Assembly: GCA_963816555.1 (NCBI GenBank)
Contig: CAWFLD010000004.1
Location: 434,001 to 498,000, forward strand
From: Lutibaculum sp963816555
GTDB lineage: Bacteria > Pseudomonadota > Alphaproteobacteria > Rhizobiales > Tepidamorphaceae
Length of the DNA stretch: 64,000 bases
Reading direction: 5' to 3'
Position numbers and translations under genes: made by a program
Shown: in pieces, positions 37,784 through 46,816 of the stretch
Position numbering within the stretch: the first letter of the stretch is position 1
Layout: each line of letters opens with the position of its first letter
The notes under the pieces: model-generated
Seen by the model: only the letters and a program-made list of their open reading frames with translations
What the model was told of the DNA's origin: nothing
Databases searched by the model: none

Positions 37784-39001
37784 TCAGCCGCGAGTCGCCC
37801 CGAACGCGACGACGTTGTGCATGGTTTCCGGCTCGGAGGCAAGGAAGCGCCTGACGTTGCGCGCGGCCTGGCGGATGCGCTGCTCGTTCTCCACGAAGGC
37901 GATGCGCACGTAGCCCTCGCCGTCCTCGCCGAAGCCGACGCCCGGCGCCACCGCGACGCCGGCCTTCTCGAGCAGGAGCTTGGAGAACTCGAGCGAGCCG
38001 AGATGCGCGTAGGCCGGCGGGATCGGCGCCCATGCGAACATCGTCGCGGCCGGCGCCGGCACCTGCCATCCCGCGCGCCCGAAGGCGTCGAGCAGGACGT
38101 CGCGCCGCTCCCGGTAGGTGCCGCGGATCTCCGCCACCACCTCGTCCGGCCCGTTGAGCGCGGCGCTGGCGGCCACCTGCACCGGCGTGAACGCGCCGTA
38201 GTCGAGATAGGACTTCACGCGCGCGAGCGCCGCCAGGAGGTCGGCGTTGCCGACGGCGAAGCCCATGCGCCAGCCCGGCATCGAGTAGGTCTTCGAGAGC
38301 GAGGAGAACTCGACCGTCACGTCCTTCGCGCCCGGCACCTCGAGCACCGAGGGCGGCGGAGCGTCGAAATAGATCTCGGCATAGGCGAGGTCGGACAGGA
38401 TGTAGATCCCGTGCTTCTTCGCGAAGGCGACGACGTCCCTGTAGAAGTCGAGCGTCGCGGTGTAGCCGGTCGGGTTCGAGGGGTAGTTGAGCACGACGGC
38501 GATCGGCTTCGGCACGGAGTGCACCACCGCGCGCTCCATGGCGCGGATGAAGTCCTCGTCGGGCCGCGCCGGCAGCTGGCGGATCGAGCCGCCGGAGATG
38601 ATGACGCCGAACTGGTGGATCGGATAGGTCGGGTTCGGCACCAGCACGAGGTCGCCCGGCGCGGTGATGGCCTGCGCCATGTTGGCGAAGCCCTCCTTCG
38701 AGCCGAGCGTGGCGACCACCTCGGTGTCGGGATCGAGCTTCACGCCGAAGCGGCGCTCGTAATAGGCGGCCTGGGCGCGGCGCAGGCCGGGAATGCCCTT
38801 GGACGCGGAGTAGCGGTGGGTGCGGGGCTTGCCGACCGTCTCGACGAGCTTGTCGACGATGTGCTGCGGCGTCGGCAGGTCCGGGTTGCCCATGCCGAGA
38901 TCGATGATGTCCTCGCCGCGCGCCCGCGCCGCGGCCTTGAGCTTGTTGACCTGCTCGAAGACGTAGGGCGGAAGACGCTTGATGCGGTGGAAGTCCTGCA
39001 T
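37784..39001 (-). CDS. AlaC/LL-DAP-type class I aminotransferase
   Basis: 405 residues, fold-type I PLP enzyme: IIDLGMGNPDLPTP, YPIHQFGVIISGG, NYPSNPTGYTA, SDLAYAEIYFD and Lys in SSLSKTYSMPGWRMGF. Automatic annotation often calls this clade LL-diaminopimelate aminotransferase, but the closest well-studied proteins are glutamate-pyruvate transaminase AlaC. Placement before hom suggests amino-acid biosynthesis. Exact substrate not settled from sequence. Confidence 0.88.
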   Translation of the reverse strand: MQDFHRIKRLPPYVFEQVNKLKAAARARGEDIIDLGMGNPDLPTPQHIVDKLVETVGKPRTHRYSASKGIPGLRRAQAAYYERRFGVKLDPDTEVVATLGSKEGFANMAQAITAPGDLVLVPNPTYPIHQFGVIISGGSIRQLPARPDEDFIRAMERAVVHSVPKPIAVVLNYPSNPTGYTATLDFYRDVVAFAKKHGIYILSDLAYAEIYFDAPPPSVLEVPGAKDVTVEFSSLSKTYSMPGWRMGFAVGNADLLAALARVKSYLDYGAFTPVQVAASAALNGPDEVVAEIRGTYRERRDVLLDAFGRAGWQVPAPAATMFAWAPIPPAYAHLGSLEFSKLLLEKAGVAVAPGVGFGEDGEGYVRIAFVENEQRIRQAARNVRRFLASEPETMHNVVAFGATRG

Positions 39002-39015
39002 GTCCTAACCTTGGG

Positions 39016-39330
39016 TCACTGGCGGCGGTCTTGGGTCTCGATCACCTGCTTGACGGTACTAACATGCTGCGCGCCCAGTGCCTGCATTTCTTTCTCCTTG
39101 GCGTCCTGCTGCTCCTTCGTCAGGAGCTGCGACGGCCGGTCGGGCGCCTCGTTGATGTTGGGATAGGCGACGTCTTCGGCCGAGACGCGCCCCGCCGGCA
39201 CGTCCGGCTCGAACCAGCTGCCGCAGCCGGCGAGGCCGGACGACATCAGGACGAGCGCGGCGAGCCGGGCGGCGGCGAGGCGGCGGACGCGGCGCGGACG
39301 CGGCGCGGGGGACGGGGCTGTTTCGGTCAT
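39016..39330 (-). CDS. Small lipoprotein
   Basis: 104 residues. Arg/Pro-rich N-terminus, hydrophobic stretch and lipobox SGLAGC near residues 31-36. The mature part has VPAGRVSAEDVAYPNINEAPDRPSQL and an acidic, Lys/Gln-rich helix to the end. Similar short lipoproteins precede aminotransferase-hom operons in related bacteria. Function unknown. Divergent from phaC with about 190 bases between starts. Confidence 0.75.
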   Translation of the reverse strand: MTETAPSPAPRPRRVRRLAAARLAALVLMSSGLAGCGSWFEPDVPAGRVSAEDVAYPNINEAPDRPSQLLTKEQQDAKEKEMQALGAQHVSTVKQVIETQDRRQ

Positions 39331-39517
39331 GGTGCTCCTGAGCCGGCCGATCGTTCTCGTGGGCGGCAGATTATGCTACACAGGCGCTGGAAGAAATGCA
39401 CAGGCAGGTGCGGCCCCCTCCGTGGGGAGGGCATCGAAAATCGCGATTGATCACCGTCACTTCTCCATATTCGTTGACGTGCAGGATCAGGCGAAAAAAG
39501 TCGACGGGACACGGGAC

Positions 39518-41323
39518 ATGAATGATGCGCCGCGCGCATCCGACCAGATCTACCAGGTAAAGGATCCCGAAGCCTTTGCCCACAATATGGCGCGCCTCAC
39601 CGAAGAGGGCGGCAAGGCCCTGGCCGCGCTGATGGGACCGCGCGAGACCGGCGAGAAGCCGCTCGCCTTCGCCGAGGAGATGAACCAGGCGTCGAAGACG
39701 CTCGGCCACGTGGTCGAGAGGTGGCTGTCCAATCCGCAGGCCGCGTTCGCCGCGCAGACGCGGCTTTGGACCGGCTATCTCGGCCTCTGGACCGACACGC
39801 TGCGCCAGATGACCGGCGAGCAGGCGGCCGCGCCGGCCGACACGAAGAAGGACAAGCGCTTCGCGGGCGAGGCCTGGGCGGGCCACCCGATGTTCGACTT
39901 CCTCAAGCGCGCCTATCTCCTGACGTCGAACTGGGCGGAGCAGGTCGTGGAGGAGGTCGACGGGCTCGACGACCACACGCGGCACAAGGCGCGCTTCTAC
40001 GTCAACCAGCTGTCGAACGCGGTCTCGCCGTCGAACTTCGTGCTGACGAACCCCGAGCTGCTGCGCGAGACGCTGGAGACCAACGGCGAGAACCTGGTGC
40101 GCGGCATGCAGATGCTGGCCGAGGACATCGCCGCGGGCGGCGGCGAGCTCAAGATCCGGCAGACCGACCCGACGAACTTCAAGGTCGGCGAGAACCTCGC
40201 CGTGACGCCCGGCAAGGTCGTGTTCCAGAACGAGCTGATGCAGCTGATCCAGTACTCGCCGACCACCGAGACGGTGGTGCGGGAGCCGCTGCTCATCGTG
40301 CCGCCGTGGATCAACAAGTTCTACATCCTCGACCTGAACCCGGACAAATCCTTCATCAAGTGGGCGGTCGAGCAGGGCCTGACGGTCTTCGTCGTCTCCT
40401 GGGTCAACCCGGACCGCAGGCTCGCCGAGAAGTCCTTCGAGGACTACATGCGCGACGGCATCCTCAAGGGGCTCGACGTGGCGCTCGAGATCACCGGCGA
40501 GGAGAAGGCGCACCTGATCGGCTACTGCGTCGGCGGCACGCTGCTCTCCGCGACGCTCGGCTACATGGCGGCGACGGAGGACGACCGGGTCGCGTCCACC
40601 ACCCTGCTCGCCACGCAGGTCGACTTCACCCATGCCGGCGACCTCAAGGTGTTCGTCGACGAGGAGCAGATCGGCAACCTCGAGCGCGACATGGCCCGCT
40701 GCGGCTATCTCGAGGGCGGCCGCATGGCGACGGCCTTCAACCTGCTGCGGTCGAACGACCTGATCTGGTCCTACGTCGTCAACAACTACCTGCTCGGCAA
40801 GAAGCCGTTCGCCTTCGACCTGCTCTACTGGAACTCCGATTCCACGCGCATGCCGGCCGCCAACCACAGCTTCTACCTCAGGAACTGCTACCTCGAGAAC
40901 AGGCTGTCGAAGGGCGAGATGGAGCTCGGCGGCGTCACCATCGACCTGAAGAAGGTGAAGGTGCCGCTCTACAACCTGGCGACCCGCGACGACCACATCG
41001 CACCGCCGGAATCGGTCTTCCTCGGCTGCCGCTCGTTCGGCGGGCCGGTGAAGTACGTGCTCACCGGCTCCGGCCATATCGCCGGCGTCGTCAACCCGCC
41101 GCACCGCAACAAGTACCAGTACTGGACCGGCGGCAAGCCGACGGGGCACTACGAGACGTGGCTTTCGAAGGCGAAGGAGCATCCGGGCTCGTGGTGGCCG
41201 GACTGGATCTCGTGGGTCCGCCGCCACAGCGCCAGGGACGAGGTGCCGGCGCGCCAGCCGGGGGCCGGCAAGTACAAGCCGATCGAGGATGCGCCCGGCA
41301 GCTACGTCAAGGTGAAGAGCTAG
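39518..41323 (+). CDS. phaC: Class I poly(3-hydroxyalkanoate) synthase
   Basis: 601 residues. Polymerises hydroxyacyl-CoA at the surface of storage granules. PhaC_N domain first, then an alpha/beta hydrolase core with catalytic Cys in GYCVGGTLL, Asp in RDDHIAP and His in GSGHIAGVVNPP. Also PPWINKFYILDLNPDKSFIKW, typical of class I. ATG 39518 begins MNDAPRASDQIYQVK; longer upstream starts read through promoter DNA. phaA/phaB or a phasin are not adjacent. Confidence 0.95.
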   Translation: MNDAPRASDQIYQVKDPEAFAHNMARLTEEGGKALAALMGPRETGEKPLAFAEEMNQASKTLGHVVERWLSNPQAAFAAQTRLWTGYLGLWTDTLRQMTGEQAAAPADTKKDKRFAGEAWAGHPMFDFLKRAYLLTSNWAEQVVEEVDGLDDHTRHKARFYVNQLSNAVSPSNFVLTNPELLRETLETNGENLVRGMQMLAEDIAAGGGELKIRQTDPTNFKVGENLAVTPGKVVFQNELMQLIQYSPTTETVVREPLLIVPPWINKFYILDLNPDKSFIKWAVEQGLTVFVVSWVNPDRRLAEKSFEDYMRDGILKGLDVALEITGEEKAHLIGYCVGGTLLSATLGYMAATEDDRVASTTLLATQVDFTHAGDLKVFVDEEQIGNLERDMARCGYLEGGRMATAFNLLRSNDLIWSYVVNNYLLGKKPFAFDLLYWNSDSTRMPAANHSFYLRNCYLENRLSKGEMELGGVTIDLKKVKVPLYNLATRDDHIAPPESVFLGCRSFGGPVKYVLTGSGHIAGVVNPPHRNKYQYWTGGKPTGHYETWLSKAKEHPGSWWPDWISWVRRHSARDEVPARQPGAGKYKPIEDAPGSYVKVKS

Positions 41324-41465
41324 GCGGGCCGAAGAGCCAGGCGGAACCCGCGCGGGGCGTCCGCCGTGGGACGAGCCGTGCGCGGGAGACGGTGACGGCA
41401 TGATTGCCGCGGGCTTCCGGCGTTGCTAGAAGCGGCATCCTCGAATCCCCCCGGAAACGCCCCAG

Positions 41466-42308
41466 GTGCCCGTCTTCGCCGTAACGGCCGTTCTGCTGGC
41501 CGCCGTCCTCCACGCCAGCTGGAACGCGATCCTGCGCTTCACCAGCGACCGGCTCGTGACCCTGGCGCTGCTGACGGGCTCGGCGGGCCTCGTCGCGCTC
41601 GCGGGGCTGTTCTTCGTCCCGGTGCCGCCCCGCGAGGCCTGGCCGTGGCTCCTCTCCTCGGTCGTGCTGCACCTGGGCTACAACGCGTTCCTCGGGACGG
41701 CCTACAAGTACGGCGAGCTCGGCAAGGTCTATCCGCTGGCGCGCGGCACCGCCCCGCTGGTGACGCTCGTCGCCGGCACGTATCTCGTCGGCGAGCATCT
41801 TTCGACGCACGCCACGCTCGGGATCGTGCTGCTCGGTTGCGGCATCGTCGCGCTGACGTTCGACCAGGGCTGGCGGGTGCTCGTCCGGGAGCCGAAGGGC
41901 GCGGCCTTCGCGCTCGCCACCTCGCTCTTCATCTCGGCCTATTCCGTGGCGGACGGGCTGGGGGCGCGGGCGGCCGGCAATCCGCACGCCTACACGCTCT
42001 ACCTCTTCGCGATGGACGGATTGCCGCTCTTCCTCTTCGTGCTCGCCACGAGGCGGCGGAGCACGGTCACGGCGATCCGGCAGAACTGGCTGTCCGGCTG
42101 CATCGCCGGCGCGCTGTCGATGAGCGCCTACTGGATCGTGATCTGGGCGATGACGATCGCACCGATCGCGCTCGTCGCGGCGCTGCGCGAGACGAGCGTG
42201 CTGTTCGCGATCGCGATCGGGGTGGTGTTCCTTGGAGAGAGGCTGACCATGGTCCGCCTCCTCTCCGTCCTCGTGGTCCTCGCGGGCCTGGCGCTGATAC
42301 GCCTCTGA
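41466..42308 (+). CDS. EamA/DMT family transporter
   Basis: 280 residues with about ten hydrophobic helices in two repeats (the first including HASWNAILRF, the second ending LSVLVVLAGLALIRL). DMT permeases export or take up small metabolites in the inner membrane. LGYNAFLGTAYKYGELGKVYPLARG and ALRETSVLFAIAIGVVFLGERL are typical EamA landmarks. GTG start at 41466. Substrate unknown. Confidence 0.85.
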   Translation: MPVFAVTAVLLAAVLHASWNAILRFTSDRLVTLALLTGSAGLVALAGLFFVPVPPREAWPWLLSSVVLHLGYNAFLGTAYKYGELGKVYPLARGTAPLVTLVAGTYLVGEHLSTHATLGIVLLGCGIVALTFDQGWRVLVREPKGAAFALATSLFISAYSVADGLGARAAGNPHAYTLYLFAMDGLPLFLFVLATRRRSTVTAIRQNWLSGCIAGALSMSAYWIVIWAMTIAPIALVAALRETSVLFAIAIGVVFLGERLTMVRLLSVLVVLAGLALIRL

Positions 42309-42314
42309 GAGGCG

Positions 42315-42578
42315 CTACCGCGCGACGCGGTTGCCCCTGATCGCCCGGGCGATCGCGATGAGGATGCACGCGCCGATGAAGCCGGCGATGAGGTAGCCGA
42401 GCCAGCCTCCGAAGGCGATGCCGACGAGGCCGAAGAGGAAGCTCGCGATGATCGCGCCGACGATGCCGAGCACGATGTTCATGAGAACGCCCATGTCGCT
42501 CTTCATGACCTTCTCGGCCAGCCAGCCGGCAATGCCACCGATGATGATCGCTGCGATCCAGCCCACGCCTTCCATCAT
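42315..42578 (-). CDS. GlsB/YeaQ/YmgE family membrane protein
   Basis: 87 residues with three hydrophobic helices: VGWIAAIIIGGIAGWLAE, NIVLGIVGAIIASFLFG and GWLGYLIAGFIGACILIAI, rich in Gly. This family of small inner-membrane proteins is often stress-induced; its molecular role is not known. Convergent with the EamA gene, 6 bases between stops. Starts at either of two adjacent Met codons. Confidence 0.92.
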   Translation of the reverse strand: MMEGVGWIAAIIIGGIAGWLAEKVMKSDMGVLMNIVLGIVGAIIASFLFGLVGIAFGGWLGYLIAGFIGACILIAIARAIRGNRVAR

Positions 42579-42829
42579 GCCTCTCCGCGTCGTGCCCGCC
42601 GCAACGCGTGCGTCCGGGACTGTGGTGGGGCGCGGATGGCGCCCTCGGGTTCAGGAAACTGCCTCCGGGCCGCCTCGGTTCCATTCCCGACCGACGGCCC
42701 TCACATCCGCGTGAGTGACGCAGGGGCCTGGCGGATTCGCGCCCCCGCTCGGAGATCCGGTAGAGGGACCATTAATCGCTGCGGGATAGGTTGGCTCCGT
42801 CTTCAAGAACTTGAGGCGCCGACGACGAC

Positions 42830-43984
42830 ATGCCCTGGTTACGGACCGAGACGTCTCCTGCACGACCGCATCGGCTGCCATCGGCGCAGCCACGGCGGGA
42901 CGAGGCGCCGGAGGGTCCGGACCGGCTGGTGCGGCGCGCCTTCGAGCGCCTCGCGCAGGCGCTGGGATGGCCGTTCGGCCGCAATGCGAGGACCATAAGC
43001 CTGCTCCGGGCCGAGCTCGAGGCGCAGGCCGCCGCGATGCGCCGGCAGCAGGAAACCTTCGCGCACAGGCGCCGCATCCTCGAGAAAGCCTCCGCGATGG
43101 CCCGGATCGGCGTCTGGGAGTGCGACCTCGACGGCGAGAGGCTCACCTGGACCGACGGCACGTACGACCTGTTCGACCTGCCGCGCGGCTCGGCGCTCGA
43201 CCGCAACGAGATCGTGAAATACTACACGCCGAAGTCGCGGGCGGCCCTCGAGGTGCTGCGCGCCCGGGCGATCGCCGAGAGCGGCGGCTTCAACCTCGAC
43301 GTCGAGATCGTCACGCCGAAGGGCAACCGCCGCTGGATCCGGCTGACCGCCACGGTCGAGAGCCGCGACGGCGTGCCGGCCCGCCTCTACGGCATCAAGC
43401 AGGACATCACCGAGGAGAAGCTGCTCTGGGAGCGGACGCGCTACCTCGCGGAGTTCGACGTGATGACGGGACTGGCGAACCGCGCGCGGTTCCAGGAGGC
43501 GCTGGCCGAGCTCTGCAACCAGCGCCTGGGCGGCATGCTGCTTCTCGTCGACCTCGACGGCTTCAAGGAGGTCAACGACAGCTTCGGCCACGCGGTCGGC
43601 GACGAATGCCTGAAGGAGGCGGCGCAACACCTCGCCGGCGCCTGCGCGGGCGCCCGGCTGGTGGCCCGGATCGGCGGCGACGAGTTCGCGGTGCTGTTGG
43701 GCCCGGACTTCGACGAGGCCGCCACCGCCTCGCTTGCCCAGGCGGTCGTCGACGCGCTCAACCTGCCGGTCACGCGCGACGGCATGTCCTTCACGCTCGG
43801 CGCCTCCGTCGGGATCGCCGCCGTCGAGCAGTCGGGCCCGGCGGAACTGTTCATGAAGGCCGACGCGGCGCTCTACGCCGCCAAGGCGGGCGGCCGCAAC
43901 ACCTTCCGCACCTTCGAGCGGGAGATGATGGGCCGCGCCCCGGGCCGCTCGGCCCTGTCCGAGGGCTATCGCCTGTCGGCCTGA
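42830..43984 (+). CDS. PAS-GGDEF diguanylate cyclase
   Basis: 384 residues. Basic N-terminus and coiled coil (about residues 50-85), a PAS domain (ARIGVWECDLDGERLTWTDG to ARLYGIKQDITEEKL) and a GGDEF domain with the intact signature RIGGDEFAVLL and FDVMTGLANRARF. It should make cyclic di-GMP from two GTP. The RxxD inhibitory site before GGDEF is not evident, so product feedback may be absent. No membrane segment. Convergent with argC. Confidence 0.92.
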   Translation: MPWLRTETSPARPHRLPSAQPRRDEAPEGPDRLVRRAFERLAQALGWPFGRNARTISLLRAELEAQAAAMRRQQETFAHRRRILEKASAMARIGVWECDLDGERLTWTDGTYDLFDLPRGSALDRNEIVKYYTPKSRAALEVLRARAIAESGGFNLDVEIVTPKGNRRWIRLTATVESRDGVPARLYGIKQDITEEKLLWERTRYLAEFDVMTGLANRARFQEALAELCNQRLGGMLLLVDLDGFKEVNDSFGHAVGDECLKEAAQHLAGACAGARLVARIGGDEFAVLLGPDFDEAATASLAQAVVDALNLPVTRDGMSFTLGASVGIAAVEQSGPAELFMKADAALYAAKAGGRNTFRTFEREMMGRAPGRSALSEGYRLSA

Positions 43985-43991
43985 GCCCGCC

Positions 43992-45023
43992 TCACGGGAA
44001 GAGCGGCAGCTGCTCGAGCCCGGTCGCCTCGGGCCAGCCCATCATGATGTTCATGTTCTGGATCGCCTGCCCGCTCGCGCCGCGCACGAGGTTGTCGATC
44101 GCCGAGATCACGATGGTGCGGCCGGGACGCCGGTCGGCGACGACGCCGATCAGGCAGTGGTTCGAGCCGCGCACGTGCCGCGTCGCCGGCGTCTGGCCCA
44201 TCGGCAGCACGTGGACGAAGCCTTCCTTGTCGTAGGCGGACCTGAGCGCGCCGTGGATGGCCTCCGCCTCGCCGCGCACGTAGCAGGTGGCGAGGATGCC
44301 GCGGTTCTGCGGCACGAGGTGCGGCGTGAAGCTCGGGATCACCTCCGCGCCGGCCGCCGCGGAAAGCTCCTGGTCGATCTCGGCCATGTGCCGGTGCTTG
44401 CCCACGCCGTAGGCGTGGAAGCCCTCGGAGACCTCGGCGAAGAGGTTCGCCTCCTTGGCGCCGCGCCCTGCCCCGGTGACGCCGGAGGCGGCGTCGATGA
44501 CGATCGGGTCGGGCTCGATGACGCCGCCCCTGAGGAGCGGCACGAGCGGGATGATCGAGGCGGCGACGTAGCAGCCCGTGTTGGCGACGAGCCGCGCTCC
44601 CGCGATGTCGTCGCGGTAGAACTCGGGCAGGCCGTAGACCGCCTCTTTCTGCAGCTCGACCGCCTGGTGGGCATGGCCGTACCACGCCTCGTAGGCGGCG
44701 GGATCGCGCAGCCGGAAATCGGCCGACAGGTCGACGATCCGGACGTGCCCCGGCAGCCCGGCGAGGACGGCCTGCGTCGTCGCGTGCGGCAGCGCGCAGA
44801 ACACGACGTCGACGCCCGACCAGTCGACGTCGTCGATGGCCGTCAGCTTCGGCAGGTCGACCATCACGAGATGCGGGAAGACCTCGGCCATCTCCTGGCC
44901 GGCCTTCCGGTCGGCGGTCAGCGCGACGATCTCGACGCGCGGGTGGCGGGCGAGCAGTCGCACGAGCTCCGCGCCCGTGTAGCCGCTGGCACCAAGGATC
45001 GCGACGCGGGTCTTGTCCGCCAT
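43992..45023 (-). CDS. argC: N-acetyl-gamma-glutamyl-phosphate reductase
   Basis: 343 residues. Third step of arginine synthesis, using NADPH. AILGASGYTGAELVRLLARHP nucleotide-binding start, catalytic Cys in VANTGCYVAA, and C-terminal GNLVRGASGQAIQNMNIMMG-like ending (DNLVRGASG). Length matches the long ArgC class. Transcribed just downstream of the rplM-rpsI terminator. Confidence 0.96.
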   Translation of the reverse strand: MADKTRVAILGASGYTGAELVRLLARHPRVEIVALTADRKAGQEMAEVFPHLVMVDLPKLTAIDDVDWSGVDVVFCALPHATTQAVLAGLPGHVRIVDLSADFRLRDPAAYEAWYGHAHQAVELQKEAVYGLPEFYRDDIAGARLVANTGCYVAASIIPLVPLLRGGVIEPDPIVIDAASGVTGAGRGAKEANLFAEVSEGFHAYGVGKHRHMAEIDQELSAAAGAEVIPSFTPHLVPQNRGILATCYVRGEAEAIHGALRSAYDKEGFVHVLPMGQTPATRHVRGSNHCLIGVVADRRPGRTIVISAIDNLVRGASGQAIQNMNIMMGWPEATGLEQLPLFP

Positions 45024-45068
45024 CTCGTCATCTCCGTCGTTTCAGCTCGTGCGGAAGCCCGTGAGGGC

Positions 45069-45098
45069 AAAGAAAAAGGGGCGCCGGAGGCGCCCCTT
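45069..45098 (-). terminator. Rho-independent terminator after rplM-rpsI
   Basis: AAGGGGCGCC (45076-45085), GGA loop and GGCGCCCCTT (45089-45098) make a perfect 10-bp stem. On the leftward strand it is followed by TTTTTCTTT. It lies 33 bases past the rpsI stop. Confidence 0.9.
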
Positions 45099-45131
45099 CG
45101 AAAGTCTCGTATGAAGCCGACCGGGCGCGGG

Positions 45132-45623
45132 TCAGCGCTTCGAGAACTGGAAGCTGCGGCGCGCCTTCGCGCGGCCGTACTTCTTGCGCTCGACGGCGCG
45201 CGGGTCGCGCGTCAGGAAGCCGCCCTTCTTGAGCGGGCTCCGGAGGCTCGGCTCGTAGCGGGTCAGCGCCTGCGACAGGCCGTGGCGCACCGCGCCCGCC
45301 TGGCCGGACAGGCCGCCGCCGGTCACCGTGCAGGTGATGTCGTACTGCGTCGTGCGCTGCACGAGCTCGAGCGGCTGCTGGAGCACCATCTGCAGCACCG
45401 GCCGCGCGAAGTACTCCTTGTAGTCCTTGCCGTTGACGATGATGCGGCCGGCGCCGGGCTTCACCCAGACGCGGGCGACGGCGTTCTTGCGGCGGCCGGT
45501 CGCGTAGGCACGGCCGAACTGATCGAGCTTCTGCTCGTAGACGGGAGCCTGGTTCTCCGACGCGGGCGCGTTGCCCATCGCCTGGCCCAGATCCTCGAGC
45601 GACTGGATTTCCTGCTCGGCCAT
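45132..45623 (-). CDS. rpsI: 30S ribosomal protein S9
   Basis: 163 residues. The S9 core is complete: YATGRRKNAVARVWVKPGAG, GQAGAVRHGLSQALTRYEP and LTRDPRAVERKKYGRAKARRSFQFSKR, whose C-terminal tail reaches the P-site tRNA. An N-terminal extension of about 35 residues (MAEQEIQSLEDLGQAMG) is typical of alphaproteobacterial S9. Start and rplM stop share one base (TGATG). Confidence 0.97.
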   Translation of the reverse strand: MAEQEIQSLEDLGQAMGNAPASENQAPVYEQKLDQFGRAYATGRRKNAVARVWVKPGAGRIIVNGKDYKEYFARPVLQMVLQQPLELVQRTTQYDITCTVTGGGLSGQAGAVRHGLSQALTRYEPSLRSPLKKGGFLTRDPRAVERKKYGRAKARRSFQFSKR

Positions 45624-46087
45624 CAGATGACCCTCACATTCTTCTTGCTGAGCGCGGCGACGTCGAGCGGCTTCGGCTGCTGCGCCTCGTGCGGGTGTTC
45701 CGCGCCGCCATAGACGCGGAGGTTCTTGAGCTGCTGGCGGCCGAGCGGCCCGCGCGGAAGCATGCGCTCGACGGCCTTCTCGACCACGCGCTCCGGGAAG
45801 CGGCCGTCGAGGATCTGGTGCGCCTTGCGCTCCTTGATCCCGCCGGGATAGCCGGTGTGCCAGAAGTAGCTCTTGTTCTCGCGCTTGCGGCCGGTGAACA
45901 CCACCTTGTCCGCGTTGACGACGATCACGTTGTCGCCGCAGTCGACGTGCGGCGTGAAAATGGCTTTGTGCTTGCCGCGCAGGCGCATGGCGATCAACGC
46001 CGCGAGCCGGCCGACGACCAGGCCTTCGGCATCGATCAGCACCCACTGCTTCTCGATATCGGCCGGCTTAGCCGAAAAGGTCTTCAT
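45623..46087 (-). CDS. rplM: 50S ribosomal protein L13
   Basis: 154 residues of usual length: WVLIDAEGLVVGRLAALIAMRLRGK, GDNVIVVNADKVVFTGRK, YFWHTGYPGG and ERMLPRGPLGRQQLKNLRVY. Assembles early in the 50S subunit. First gene of the rplM-rpsI operon. The 190-base gap upstream should hold its promoter and leader. Confidence 0.97.
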   Translation of the reverse strand: MKTFSAKPADIEKQWVLIDAEGLVVGRLAALIAMRLRGKHKAIFTPHVDCGDNVIVVNADKVVFTGRKRENKSYFWHTGYPGGIKERKAHQILDGRFPERVVEKAVERMLPRGPLGRQQLKNLRVYGGAEHPHEAQQPKPLDVAALSKKNVRVI

Positions 46088-46277
46088 GTCTTCACCTGTC
46101 GGATGATCGGGCGGCGCGCCGTCGGGAGGCTCGCCGCGATATCACTGCGGGCCCCGGAAGGGAGCCCGTCGAACCTTGGGCGCCGTATCTACTGCGCGGC
46201 CGCCCTTCCGTCAAGTGAAGATACGACGCCGCTCCCGGAAAAACACCAACGAAATCAGTGCGGTTGTCGATGCGGTA

Positions 46278-46724
46278 TCATTTTACCACATCGGGAATGG
46301 AATAGGTCGTCACGACATGCGCCACCATGTCGTCCTCGCCCTCCGAGCGCAGCGCCACCTCCCCCACCGCCAGGCGGCGGCCGAGCTTCATGATCGTGCA
46401 GTCGGCCAGCATGTCGCGCTGCGCCGGCCGGCGCAGGAAGTTGATCGAAAGGTTCGTCGTCACGGCGAGCGCCACGGGGCCGAGCTGCGCCAGGATGGCG
46501 ATGTACATGGCGTAGTCGGCGAGCGACATCATCGCCGGGCCGGAGATCGTGCCGCCCGGCCGCAGGTGGCGCTCGTGATACGCCATGCGCACCACCGCCC
46601 CCATCTCCCGCACCGACTCGATGGAGAAGCTGCGCCCGCCGTGGTGGATCTGCGGGAACTCCGCCTCGAGGAACCGGTCGACCTCCTCGGCCGTCATTCG
46701 CGGTAGCGGCGCCGATCCGTCCAT
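46278..46724 (-). CDS. PaaI-type hotdog thioesterase
   Basis: 148 residues with the hotdog-fold thioesterase signature: LRPGGTISGPAMMSLADYAMYIAIL, NLSINFLRRP and a C-terminal VTTYSIPD strand. Expected to cleave an acyl-CoA; substrate unknown. ATG 46722-46724. Divergent from the enoyl-CoA hydratase gene, with about 90 bases between, so a shared acyl-CoA theme is plausible. Confidence 0.88.
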   Translation of the reverse strand: MDGSAPLPRMTAEEVDRFLEAEFPQIHHGGRSFSIESVREMGAVVRMAYHERHLRPGGTISGPAMMSLADYAMYIAILAQLGPVALAVTTNLSINFLRRPAQRDMLADCTIMKLGRRLAVGEVALRSEGEDDMVAHVVTTYSIPDVVK

Positions 46725-46816
46725 CCTAGAGTCCCCTCCCCGTCGTTTCAGTTTCGCCACCATAGGCCGGAGCGGGCGCGGCGGCGCAAGGACCACGAGA
46801 CCACGGGCGGTTCGAC

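Noticed and set aside
42651..42893. Possible small leftward gene between GlsB and the diguanylate cyclase
   Set aside because: Overlaps the start of the cyclase, no ribosome site and no recognisable fold; the 250-base gap shows nothing else.
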